Below, one piece after another: positions 40,565 to 48,695 of a stretch of 54,514 nt of DNA (positions are counted from its first letter, which is position 1; each line of letters starts with the position of its first letter). The notes beneath the pieces were generated by a model. It did not search any database, was not told the DNA's origin, and saw only the letters and a list, made by a program, of their open reading frames with translations. The position numbers and the translations under genes were made by a program. Where the stretch lies: assembly GCA_003557905.1 (NCBI GenBank), contig PWNH01000005.1, positions 1 through 54,514 of the forward strand, written 5' to 3'. Origin of the DNA: Methanomassiliicoccaceae archaeon. Lineage in GTDB: Archaea > Thermoplasmatota > Thermoplasmata > Methanomassiliicoccales > Methanomethylophilaceae.

Positions 40565-41404
40565 ATGGAGGCCGATAGGATGCCGCTGACCTACACACCC
40601 GCCCAAAAACAGAGGTTGCACGAGTTCGGTGTTAAGGAAACCGGTATACATTTCGATTCTCATGAGAGGAGGAAAGTGACCTTTCAGAATTATATAAAAA
40701 ATATGTCAAAACTATGTCAGAAGGCCATCCGCGAGATGGTAGAGACTCCTTCTAGACATATACTGTCAAGTTTTGAGAACGATCTTGCCTCATTCCTCAC
40801 AGAAAGAGGATTCATCGAGGTCAAAACCCCCACTATAATATCCACTGCATCTCTGAAAAAAATGGGAATCGGTAAAGATCACCCGTTATACAAACAGGTT
40901 TTCCATCTGGATGAAAAAAGATGTATGAGGCCCATGCTAGCACCCAACCTTTACGCAGTAATGGGTCACATGAGAAAGAGTGTCAAGGAGCCCTTGAAAC
41001 TCTTTGAGATAGGTTCCTGCTATCGAAAGGAAAGCAGGAGTTCTGAGCATATGTCGGAGTTCACGATGTTGAACATTGTGATCTTGGGTCCCGAACGGGA
41101 ACCTCGTTCGGGGGTTCTCGACTTGATCGATACTGTGATGGACATCGTGGGATTGGAATATGTGTTGACAGAATGTGAGTCCGAGGTTTACAAACAAACG
41201 ATAGACGTCGAGGTTTTCGGTCATGAGGTGGCTTCAGCAGCCATCGGACCCCATACTCTGGATGCCAGTCATGGGATTGATGAGCCTTGGTGTGGTGTCG
41301 GGTTCGGCCTCGAAAGGCTATTGATGTTGAAGGAAAGGAAGGGGAGCGTCAACAGGGTCGGTCGTAACCTCGTCTACCAAAATGGAATACGAATCGACAT
41401 TTAG
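40565..41404 (+). CDS. pylS: Pyrrolysyl-tRNA synthetase, catalytic domain only (no N-terminal PylSn)
   Basis: 279 aa; class II core 'MRPMLAPNLYAVMGHMRK', 'LFEIGSCYRKESRSSEHMSEFTMLNI', 'GIDEPWCGVGFGLERLLMLKE'; terminates in TAG. Confidence 0.97.
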   Translation: MEADRMPLTYTPAQKQRLHEFGVKETGIHFDSHERRKVTFQNYIKNMSKLCQKAIREMVETPSRHILSSFENDLASFLTERGFIEVKTPTIISTASLKKMGIGKDHPLYKQVFHLDEKRCMRPMLAPNLYAVMGHMRKSVKEPLKLFEIGSCYRKESRSSEHMSEFTMLNIVILGPEREPRSGVLDLIDTVMDIVGLEYVLTECESEVYKQTIDVEVFGHEVASAAIGPHTLDASHGIDEPWCGVGFGLERLLMLKERKGSVNRVGRNLVYQNGIRIDI

Positions 41405-41414
41405 GAGTGTATCG

Positions 41415-42473
41415 ATGTCGAGCTCTTTCCAAGATATCCTCTCCCGCTCATTGGAAGGTCATCAGCCGACCTATGGGGAAGTGTTAGAACTTCTTTCAGT
41501 CGAAGACCCTTATCTCATCAATGATCTCCTCAATACAGCCCGAGAAATCCGTTTTAAAAGGTTTGGCAATAAGGTCTTCCTCTACGGCTTCGTATATTTC
41601 TCGACCCACTGTAGGAATGACTGTGGTTTCTGCTATTATCGCCGCAGCAATGACATACCGCGTTACCGGAAACCTTTGGACGACATCATAAATGTCGCCG
41701 AACAGCTGGAGGATTCTGGTATCAATCTCATAGATTTGACGATGGGAGAGGATCCGGCGATCAGTTCACAGAAGAGTTACCGTAACCTTCTGAGGATCGT
41801 GTCGGAGGTCGACGAACATGTCGACCTCCCTATAATGGTATCACCGGGAACACTTCCGCCCGAGGCTTTTGGACAGCTTCGGTCCGCTGGAGCGGATTGG
41901 TTCGCCTGTTATCAAGAGACGCATAATCGTGATCTTTTCAAAAAATTGAGACTTGACCAGGACTATGACTATAGATTCAACCAGAAGCTGTGGGCTAAAA
42001 AAGAAGGAATGATGATAGAGGAGGGGATAATGATCGGCGTGGGAGAGGATGTCAAGGACAGGGCGGACTCGATCATGATCATGGGCGACCTGGATGCCAA
42101 GCAGGTCAGGGCAATGACCTTCCTGCCACAAGAGGGTACACCCATGCAAGGCCGAAAAGCTCTGGATTTCATGGAGGAGATCAGGACGATAGCCGTAATG
42201 CGCCTAGTCCATCAGGATAAATTGATACCCGCTAGTCTTGACCTTGAAGGCATCAGAGGAGTGAAGGCTAGATTGATGGCTGGAGCGAATGTCATCACTT
42301 CAATCGTGCCTCCGAACAAGACCTTGGCAGGTGTAGCGCAACATGAATTAGACATCGATAATGGGATGCGGTCCAAAGAACAGATAGAATCTGAGCTTGA
42401 TGGCCTTGGTTTGAGAGTGGCCAGTGAAAGTGATTACCTCTCCTTCCTCAAAAAATGTTCATTGGAGGCTTAA
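41415..42473 (+). CDS. pylB: Methylornithine synthase PylB (radical SAM)
   Basis: Radical SAM CxxxCxxC 'STHCRNDCGFCYYRRSN'; position after pylS. Confidence 0.97.
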   Translation: MSSSFQDILSRSLEGHQPTYGEVLELLSVEDPYLINDLLNTAREIRFKRFGNKVFLYGFVYFSTHCRNDCGFCYYRRSNDIPRYRKPLDDIINVAEQLEDSGINLIDLTMGEDPAISSQKSYRNLLRIVSEVDEHVDLPIMVSPGTLPPEAFGQLRSAGADWFACYQETHNRDLFKKLRLDQDYDYRFNQKLWAKKEGMMIEEGIMIGVGEDVKDRADSIMIMGDLDAKQVRAMTFLPQEGTPMQGRKALDFMEEIRTIAVMRLVHQDKLIPASLDLEGIRGVKARLMAGANVITSIVPPNKTLAGVAQHELDIDNGMRSKEQIESELDGLGLRVASESDYLSFLKKCSLEA

Positions 42474-43640
42474 ATGGTCCGTCTAGCAGTTATCGGCGGA
42501 GCGCTCCAGGGGATGGAACTGGCATATCTAGCTAGAAAAGCAGGGTATGAGACGGTTGTCGTCGATCGTGACCCCGGAGCTCCTGCATTAAATTTAGGAG
42601 ACCATCGGGAAATCATCGATCCGCTCATGGACCCGATGTCACTCATGAACATCATCTCTGATTGTGATGCGGTGGTCCCTGCCAATGAGAACATCATGTT
42701 GCTGAATTCTTTGGTGGGACTGACGAAAGCGGCCGAGGTGCCCTTTCTTTTCGATATCGATGCCTACCGTATAACCTCTTCAAAAATCCAGAGCAACCAA
42801 ATGTTCACCGAATTGGGTATAAAGTCACCGCATGAGTGGCCACGGTGTGGTTTTCCAGCGGTTGTCAAGCCGTCATCATGCAGCGGCAGTAAGGGTTTCA
42901 GAGTGGTCAAGACCCCTGATGAGTTGCATGACGCCCTTCACTATGTTTCTGAGATCGGCCATGAGCCTGTTGTTCAAAAATTCCTCTCCGGCAGGAACTT
43001 GTCACTTGAAGCGATAAGGGACGGGACAACGAGTACCACATATCTAACCACCGAGATATTACTTGACGATAGGTACGATTGCAAAGGCGTTTTCTGTTCT
43101 CCGAACCTAGTTTCTGAAGAAGTCGAAGAAAAATTGCAGGAGTACTCCGTCAAGATAGCTGACCAACTTGGATTATCCGGACTGATGGATGTTGAAGCGG
43201 TGATGGACGAGGGCGAGCCCCATCTGTTGGAGGTCGATGCCCGCTTCCCCAGTCAGACGCCGGCCGCCATTCTGCATGCCAGCGGGGTCAATCTCCTCGA
43301 TGAACTGTACTCGATCCTCATAGAAGGCGGGCAACCACGAAAGCCCAAAAGAGGTTTTTCACTTTACGAGCACTTCACTTCAGTGAACGGCCTTCTACGT
43401 TCCTGTGGGGAGAAACGGTTCTCCTCCGTTCATGCACCGGAGATAATACCAGGATTCTACGGATGCGACGAAGCGATCACCGATTACCGTGTCGGATGTC
43501 AGAAGTGGAGTGCGGCCATCATGATTAGCGGCCAGAACGAGGAGGAGATCCTCACACGCCGTCGCGATTGTATAGCGAGAATGATGGCGGATAATGGCCT
43601 ATCGATATACATAGACCCCAAACCAGCGGAGGCATTATGA
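42474..43640 (+). CDS. pylC: 3-methylornithine--L-lysine ligase PylC
   Basis: ATP-grasp family; 'VVKPSSCSGSKGFRVVKT', 'EPHLLEVDARFPSQTP'; located between pylB and pylD. Confidence 0.97.
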   Translation: MVRLAVIGGALQGMELAYLARKAGYETVVVDRDPGAPALNLGDHREIIDPLMDPMSLMNIISDCDAVVPANENIMLLNSLVGLTKAAEVPFLFDIDAYRITSSKIQSNQMFTELGIKSPHEWPRCGFPAVVKPSSCSGSKGFRVVKTPDELHDALHYVSEIGHEPVVQKFLSGRNLSLEAIRDGTTSTTYLTTEILLDDRYDCKGVFCSPNLVSEEVEEKLQEYSVKIADQLGLSGLMDVEAVMDEGEPHLLEVDARFPSQTPAAILHASGVNLLDELYSILIEGGQPRKPKRGFSLYEHFTSVNGLLRSCGEKRFSSVHAPEIIPGFYGCDEAITDYRVGCQKWSAAIMISGQNEEEILTRRRDCIARMMADNGLSIYIDPKPAEAL

Positions 43641-44494
43641 CACGATTGACACCGGTGATGATTGATAATGTGGCTTCGTCATTAGATGGAAGGGATGAGT
43701 CCTTACGCTCAGAACTGGGAGTGGACCTGCAGATGTTCGCCTTTGAGGCGACCGGCCTGACGCCACAGAACGATGGTGAACTCCCCTTGGTCGCGGTCGT
43801 CCCCATGAGTTGTGGAAAAGGGATAATAAACGGTTTCACGGAAACGGTGAGTGCCGTCGCAGACCACATTGGATTCCGGTCCTTCGTGACCCGGGGAGCC
43901 AACGCCTCGGGGTTGGCCGAGGCCTATCAATCCGGCGCTGAGATAATTATGATGGCGGACGATGATGAGTTCATAGCCATCAATGTCAGATCCAATCAAA
44001 TCACAAACAACACGCTCTGCACAGCACTAGGATATGTTGAGGCCCTGAGGATGGCAGAGGGCTCACTATGGGGTAAGGATGTGGCCGTCATCGGCGTAGG
44101 GAGGGTGGGCAGCGAATCCATCAGCCTTTTGAATTCATACGGCGCCCGGGTCCATATATTCGATAATGATGTGCGTAGATGCGAGGAGATATCCGCCCTC
44201 TACTCAGATGTCGTTGTTCATGACAGCATCCCTTCAGCACTGGGTTCCTGCCGCTTGGTCGTAAACGCATCACCGGCGGCGATAAGAGAGGAATGCTTAC
44301 AAAGAGAATCGACCATATCCTGGCCAGGAATGCCCTTCAATTTTCTGGGGTCGGATAATCCGTGTCGTCACACGATAATCCATGACCCTTTGGAACTGGG
44401 TGTGGCAGTGATGGTGGCGAAGGCCTACTCCTTCTCCATTTCGGCAACAGAGCCGCTTCCGGCGCAACCTGACCCCTTGTTGGTGATTCATTGA
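43637..44494 (+). CDS. pylD: Pyrrolysine synthase PylD
   Basis: C-terminal Rossmann 'DVAVIGVGRVGSESISLLNSYGARVHIFDND'; directly follows pylC. Confidence 0.95.
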   Translation: MTRLTPVMIDNVASSLDGRDESLRSELGVDLQMFAFEATGLTPQNDGELPLVAVVPMSCGKGIINGFTETVSAVADHIGFRSFVTRGANASGLAEAYQSGAEIIMMADDDEFIAINVRSNQITNNTLCTALGYVEALRMAEGSLWGKDVAVIGVGRVGSESISLLNSYGARVHIFDNDVRRCEEISALYSDVVVHDSIPSALGSCRLVVNASPAAIREECLQRESTISWPGMPFNFLGSDNPCRHTIIHDPLELGVAVMVAKAYSFSISATEPLPAQPDPLLVIH

Positions 44495-46119
44495 ATAGAT
44501 ACGGTATCGCGATAGACATCGGTACGAGCGGCCTACGTTGTCAGGCACTGGACCTTGAAACTGGAAAAGCGGTGTCCACCGCGATAACCACACGTCACCC
44601 GATACCGGGTATGAATGTCATAGACCATGTGAATCATTCCATTGAATCTGGGGCTGACTCGGGCAATCGGTTGATGATCGATGCTTTCAATCGCTTGTTG
44701 CCGCTACTCGATATCGATCTTGGTAAGGTCGAGAGTATTGCAGTTTGTGGTAATCCATTCCAACTATCATTATTCCAGAACATCGAGATCAGAGACCTAG
44801 CCTATGCGGGCAAGTCCATGCTAGAAAGAATCGGGGTCAAACCGGTGAAGAGGGATGGTGCGATTGTTGCAGCAAAGGATCTGGGCCTGATTGGACTTGA
44901 TGGGGCACATGTCATAATCCCTCCCGCTGTCAGCCACGAGATTGGGGCAGATGCCTTGGCAATGTTGTTAGTCACTGGAGCCATGGACGAGGATAAACCT
45001 TGCCTGGTCATCGACTATGGGACGAATGCCGAGATGGCTCTTATCGTGGATGGAGAGGTCTTCACTGGTTCCGCCGCCGCTGGTCCTGCTCTAGAGGGTC
45101 AACAGATCGAAAAAGGCATGTTGGCCGCCCCTGGATGCATCTCAGACCTGGATGTCGTAAAGGACGGATGGAGGAACACCGTACTCGATGATGGTTTCAC
45201 ACCCTGCCAATGCGATCTCGTCGACCCTTCCGATGGTCGTGTGATTGAATCGGGGATGATGCATGGGAGGGCCAAAGGAATCACAGGAACAGGAGTCATA
45301 GCTGCAATATCATGCGGCATCGACACTGGCCTGATGGCCGTACCGAACATCGCCACCCCGGATGGCAAAGCCCACCTTCAAGAGGGGATATGGTTGAAAC
45401 CCAAGGACATAGAGGAGGCGGGTAAGGCCATCGGTGCCATCCGTGCCGGCTATCTTACCCTAATGCGAGAAGCGGGTTTGTGGGTGGAGGATGTGACCAA
45501 ATCATATATGTCCGGTGCTGCCGGCCTTTATGTTGATGCGCATAAGGCTCAGAACATCGGACTTGTGGCTCCAGGCTCGGAAGAGATAGTTCAATTCGGA
45601 AATACCTCATTGGTTTTGGCAAGGCAATTGGTCACTGGGACCCGTAGCCTTGACGAACTGCGCGATTTCGCCAACCGTTTGCGGGCGAAACATTGTATGT
45701 TCGCCACCTCTGACATCTTCAAAGACCTCTATTCCGTTGAGCTCTCCCTATGGTCTTACGGCATGCCCGCATCAGCCTACAATGATATGTTAGACATCTA
45801 CAAAATCCCGCATATACCCATGCGGCCTGTCGAATCAAAGGTTAGAAAGATGGTCATCCGTGACTTACCGGACGTTGATCAGCACGATGTCGTGATATTG
45901 GACGATCCAGGGGTGACACTCTGTGGAGAGATGCCTGATTGCATCATGTGCGGGAAATGCACAGAGATATGCCCGGAGGATGCCATAACGGTCGACGATT
46001 CGACTGGAACCCCGGTGGCCAAAGTCAATTCTGGAAGATGCGCGGGTACCGCCTGTAAACGCTGCGAGTTCAACTGTCCGGTCAAGACCATCCATATAAG
46101 AGATCTGCGGGTCTGTTGA
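44491..46119 (+). CDS. ramA: RamA-type corrinoid protein reductive activase
   Basis: ASKHA ATPase 'AIDIGTSGLRCQALDLETG', 'VIDYGTNAEMAL'; two C-terminal 4Fe-4S motifs 'CIMCGKCTEICPED', 'CAGTACKRCEFNCP'; TTG start overlapping the pylD stop. Confidence 0.93.
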   Translation: MNRYGIAIDIGTSGLRCQALDLETGKAVSTAITTRHPIPGMNVIDHVNHSIESGADSGNRLMIDAFNRLLPLLDIDLGKVESIAVCGNPFQLSLFQNIEIRDLAYAGKSMLERIGVKPVKRDGAIVAAKDLGLIGLDGAHVIIPPAVSHEIGADALAMLLVTGAMDEDKPCLVIDYGTNAEMALIVDGEVFTGSAAAGPALEGQQIEKGMLAAPGCISDLDVVKDGWRNTVLDDGFTPCQCDLVDPSDGRVIESGMMHGRAKGITGTGVIAAISCGIDTGLMAVPNIATPDGKAHLQEGIWLKPKDIEEAGKAIGAIRAGYLTLMREAGLWVEDVTKSYMSGAAGLYVDAHKAQNIGLVAPGSEEIVQFGNTSLVLARQLVTGTRSLDELRDFANRLRAKHCMFATSDIFKDLYSVELSLWSYGMPASAYNDMLDIYKIPHIPMRPVESKVRKMVIRDLPDVDQHDVVILDDPGVTLCGEMPDCIMCGKCTEICPEDAITVDDSTGTPVAKVNSGRCAGTACKRCEFNCPVKTIHIRDLRVC

Positions 46120-46128
46120 AAGAGCCGT

Positions 46129-46740
46129 TCATCCGATACTTTCCTTAACCCTAGACAGGGCATCCCTTAGCAACTCGTAACCACCGACCGTCTCCTCATG
46201 CCTGAGATTCATCTCTTTAGCGAAGTTTTTTGATAGGTCCATGAGGTGAGGGCGATCACCCGCACCAGTATCGATGAACAGACAGCGCGAGTAACCATCG
46301 AACATCATTAGCAGTAGTTCCTTGGGATCAATCTTATCGGCCACCAGATCGAGCTTCAATTCCTTTATCGCCCCATCCACACCTTCCTTGGCCCAACCTG
46401 GGGAGTTGAACCATGTCCCAGGGCAATGGGAACGCTCCTCCTCATATCTCTCCGGTGTTAGGAATACGCCGATACAGTCATCCGTGTGCATCATCTCGGC
46501 GGGGACATGGATATGGTCCAACACCCCCTCCAAAGACTGGCAATAGCAATAACCCAATAGTATCCCATCGACTTTGTCGGTCAGTGAATTCGCTTTTTTT
46601 ATTACTTCATCCCTGAGACGTTCCGGCTCATTATGCAACGCCAGTTCTAGGTATTCAATATGGATGATGTCCTCATCATCCGCGATCAACTGGTCGAGCT
46701 CCTCTTTGAAGATCTCGCATGCTATCACGCCTATGCGCAT
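46129..46740 (-). CDS. DUF1638 family protein
   Basis: 'MRIGVIACEIFKEEL', 'GILLGYCYCQSLEGV', 'HTDDCIGVFLTPERY'; family recalled near corrinoid methyltransferase genes. Confidence 0.75.
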   Translation of the reverse strand: MRIGVIACEIFKEELDQLIADDEDIIHIEYLELALHNEPERLRDEVIKKANSLTDKVDGILLGYCYCQSLEGVLDHIHVPAEMMHTDDCIGVFLTPERYEEERSHCPGTWFNSPGWAKEGVDGAIKELKLDLVADKIDPKELLLMMFDGYSRCLFIDTGAGDRPHLMDLSKNFAKEMNLRHEETVGGYELLRDALSRVKESIG

Positions 46741-46972
46741 GATAACAAGCCCCCTGCCTCTTGGATTGGTTTCCACACCGCGTTCTTATACTATATCGTG
46801 AACGAATCCGAGGTTATAGGATGTGCATCCGTGGCCTCCATAAGTTTATCGAAGTAACGCATGGAACCGTATTGTTTTGAGGAGTATCTATTGTTTATTA
46901 TTGTTGGGCACATCTTCGGGCCTGTAATCGTTAATCGCATACCCTAAATATTCATTGATAGATGACCAGGAT

Positions 46973-47521
46973 ATGACTGGCATGGAGGAAATCATCAAAA
47001 AATTACAATCGATGGAGGGCGTTAATCATGTCCTTGTTCTCGATGAGGAATTACTTGCGGAACTCCGTAGCGAGGAGTCAAAAGTAAAAGCAGTCATGAA
47101 CATCGGAGTGAAGAACGAAGGGTTCTCAGAGTCAATAATGAGAGAACACGTAATATGTATCATAAAAGATTCCAGATTCCGACCTCCGCCCGAACCAACC
47201 GTGGTTTTGATGAGTGATACAGGACAAGTCACGGGGATGGAGGTCTTTCCGCATCAACGGGAAAATTTTGAAGGTAGGAAGGACGTGCTGTGGCTCACTC
47301 CCGATTTCGCTGTCTTCACAAGCATTAATGATGGCAGCAAGGAGTTCTTCATAATGCCGCCGGTCAGTTTCCCTGAGCTTCATGAAGGGATAGGTTGTAA
47401 AGACGTTGTCTCCTGCAGCCCCTCCCCCACCAGCGACCTGATGATAAAGGAGAGGCATGGACTCGATGACGACCCGAAGCTGGCTAGTATACTGGTGGGT
47501 TTCAATAGTTCCGAGAATTGA
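46973..47521 (+). CDS. Hypothetical protein in the methylamine island
   Basis: Intact ORF with ATG (MTGMEEIIKKLQSMEG...), no family recognised. Confidence 0.6.
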   Translation: MTGMEEIIKKLQSMEGVNHVLVLDEELLAELRSEESKVKAVMNIGVKNEGFSESIMREHVICIIKDSRFRPPPEPTVVLMSDTGQVTGMEVFPHQRENFEGRKDVLWLTPDFAVFTSINDGSKEFFIMPPVSFPELHEGIGCKDVVSCSPSPTSDLMIKERHGLDDDPKLASILVGFNSSEN

Positions 47522-47552
47522 TCGGAATAAAAGAAAAGAAAAAGTTTGGTGG

Positions 47553-48578
47553 TCAGCCTTTCACTGACTTGACGAGAGCCATCAGGTTCTCGTTGGAAAT
47601 TAGAGCCGAAAGGCCACAACCGGGTGAAACGACGTTTATACCGGATGCGGCGACGGCCTTTCCATGTTGGATACAATCCTCAGGAGTGCCCTGCAGTAGC
47701 GGGTGGACCACACCGACGTTGCCCACCAAAGGCACACGCCCGGCCACCTTTTCTACGGCTTTGACAGGGTCGACCTTCTCTTCTATAGATAACGCATTGG
47801 CTCCGGTGGATATCATCTGATCCAGTATCGGATATGTGTTTCCACAGATATGCAGACAGGACATGGCGCCTTTCAGTTTCTTGTATCCTCCTTGAAGATA
47901 CGGTGCTGCGAACTCCTCAAACATCTCCGGTGAAAGGAGATCGCAGGAAGCGGTCGGCTCACTCATCTGAATAACGTCTGCTCCGGCGTCAGACAATGCC
48001 TGGCTGAAATAATCCGTTATCTCAGCAGCCGCCTTGACCCATTTTCCAACCTCGTCGGGAGACATTATGATACCGAAAACAAGGTTCTCGGTGTCCACAA
48101 GATGTCCTGCCAGGGTGAATGGGCCTGTATTACCGGCTATGACCGGATAGCGGTCCCCGTACTCTTTGACAAGGATTTCAACAGCATCGAGTATGACCTT
48201 CGGCCTACCCTGACTCACAACATCCTCAGGAGCCAGAAGGTCAGGTTCCTCCTTGGCCTTGTAAGCTCCTTTGAAAGGATGGCTCTTCAGCATCGGTTGC
48301 GAATTCTGTTTTCCGGGATCCACCTCGGCACCGAGCACCTCGGCCTCAGAAGTGAGGCAGAATGTGGCCCTTACGGCTTCAAAGCCGAGGATGTCTGCCT
48401 GACCTGCACTTAATTTTGCCATCAGGCGAGGATCGGAATGGGCTTCTGGCCAGTAGACGCCGAGCGCCTCCATCTGGCCGATTGTCGCACTCTGGGTGAA
48501 AACGGCCACCGGAGGACGATCTAGCTCCTCCATCCTCAAAGCCGCTAGCACTCTTTCTCTGGGTGTCATTTCTGTCAT
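47553..48578 (-). CDS. mtbA: Methylcobamide:CoM methyltransferase (MtbA/MtaA family)
   Basis: UroD-superfamily; 'LHICGNTYPIL' HxC and 'VVSPGCGLSALI' zinc-ligand motifs; 'MTPRERVLAALRMEELDRPPVAVF'; methylamine context supports MtbA. Confidence 0.9.
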   Translation of the reverse strand: MTEMTPRERVLAALRMEELDRPPVAVFTQSATIGQMEALGVYWPEAHSDPRLMAKLSAGQADILGFEAVRATFCLTSEAEVLGAEVDPGKQNSQPMLKSHPFKGAYKAKEEPDLLAPEDVVSQGRPKVILDAVEILVKEYGDRYPVIAGNTGPFTLAGHLVDTENLVFGIIMSPDEVGKWVKAAAEITDYFSQALSDAGADVIQMSEPTASCDLLSPEMFEEFAAPYLQGGYKKLKGAMSCLHICGNTYPILDQMISTGANALSIEEKVDPVKAVEKVAGRVPLVGNVGVVHPLLQGTPEDCIQHGKAVAASGINVVSPGCGLSALISNENLMALVKSVKG

Positions 48579-48590
48579 TCAAAACAGCTC

Positions 48591-48695
48591 CTATTTCTCT
48601 TTCGGAAGTAATGGGTTTCCACCAGCCCATAGGCTGGTGTAAGATTCTTTGGCTGACGTTGAGCTTGATATTCCTTGACGGGTCGACTCAAACAT
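48591..48695 (-). CDS. Candidate 34-aa sORF between the hydantoinase-like gene and mtbA, ending in TAG
   Basis: GGAGGGATCAA-ATG RBS context; MFESTRQGISSSTSAKESYTSLWAGGNPLLPKEK-TAG; contains a perfect hairpin. Confidence 0.35.
   Translation of the reverse strand: MFESTRQGISSSTSAKESYTSLWAGGNPLLPKEK
48620..48639 (-). promoter_or_regulatory. Perfect 8-bp hairpin upstream of mtbA
   Basis: CACCAGCC-CATA-GGCTGGTG (plus strand), about 41 nt upstream of the mtbA start. Confidence 0.6.

Noticed and set aside
40390-40578. 62-aa ORF spanning the tRNA-Pyl region
   Set aside because: Overlaps the entire tRNA-Pyl; no protein family features.
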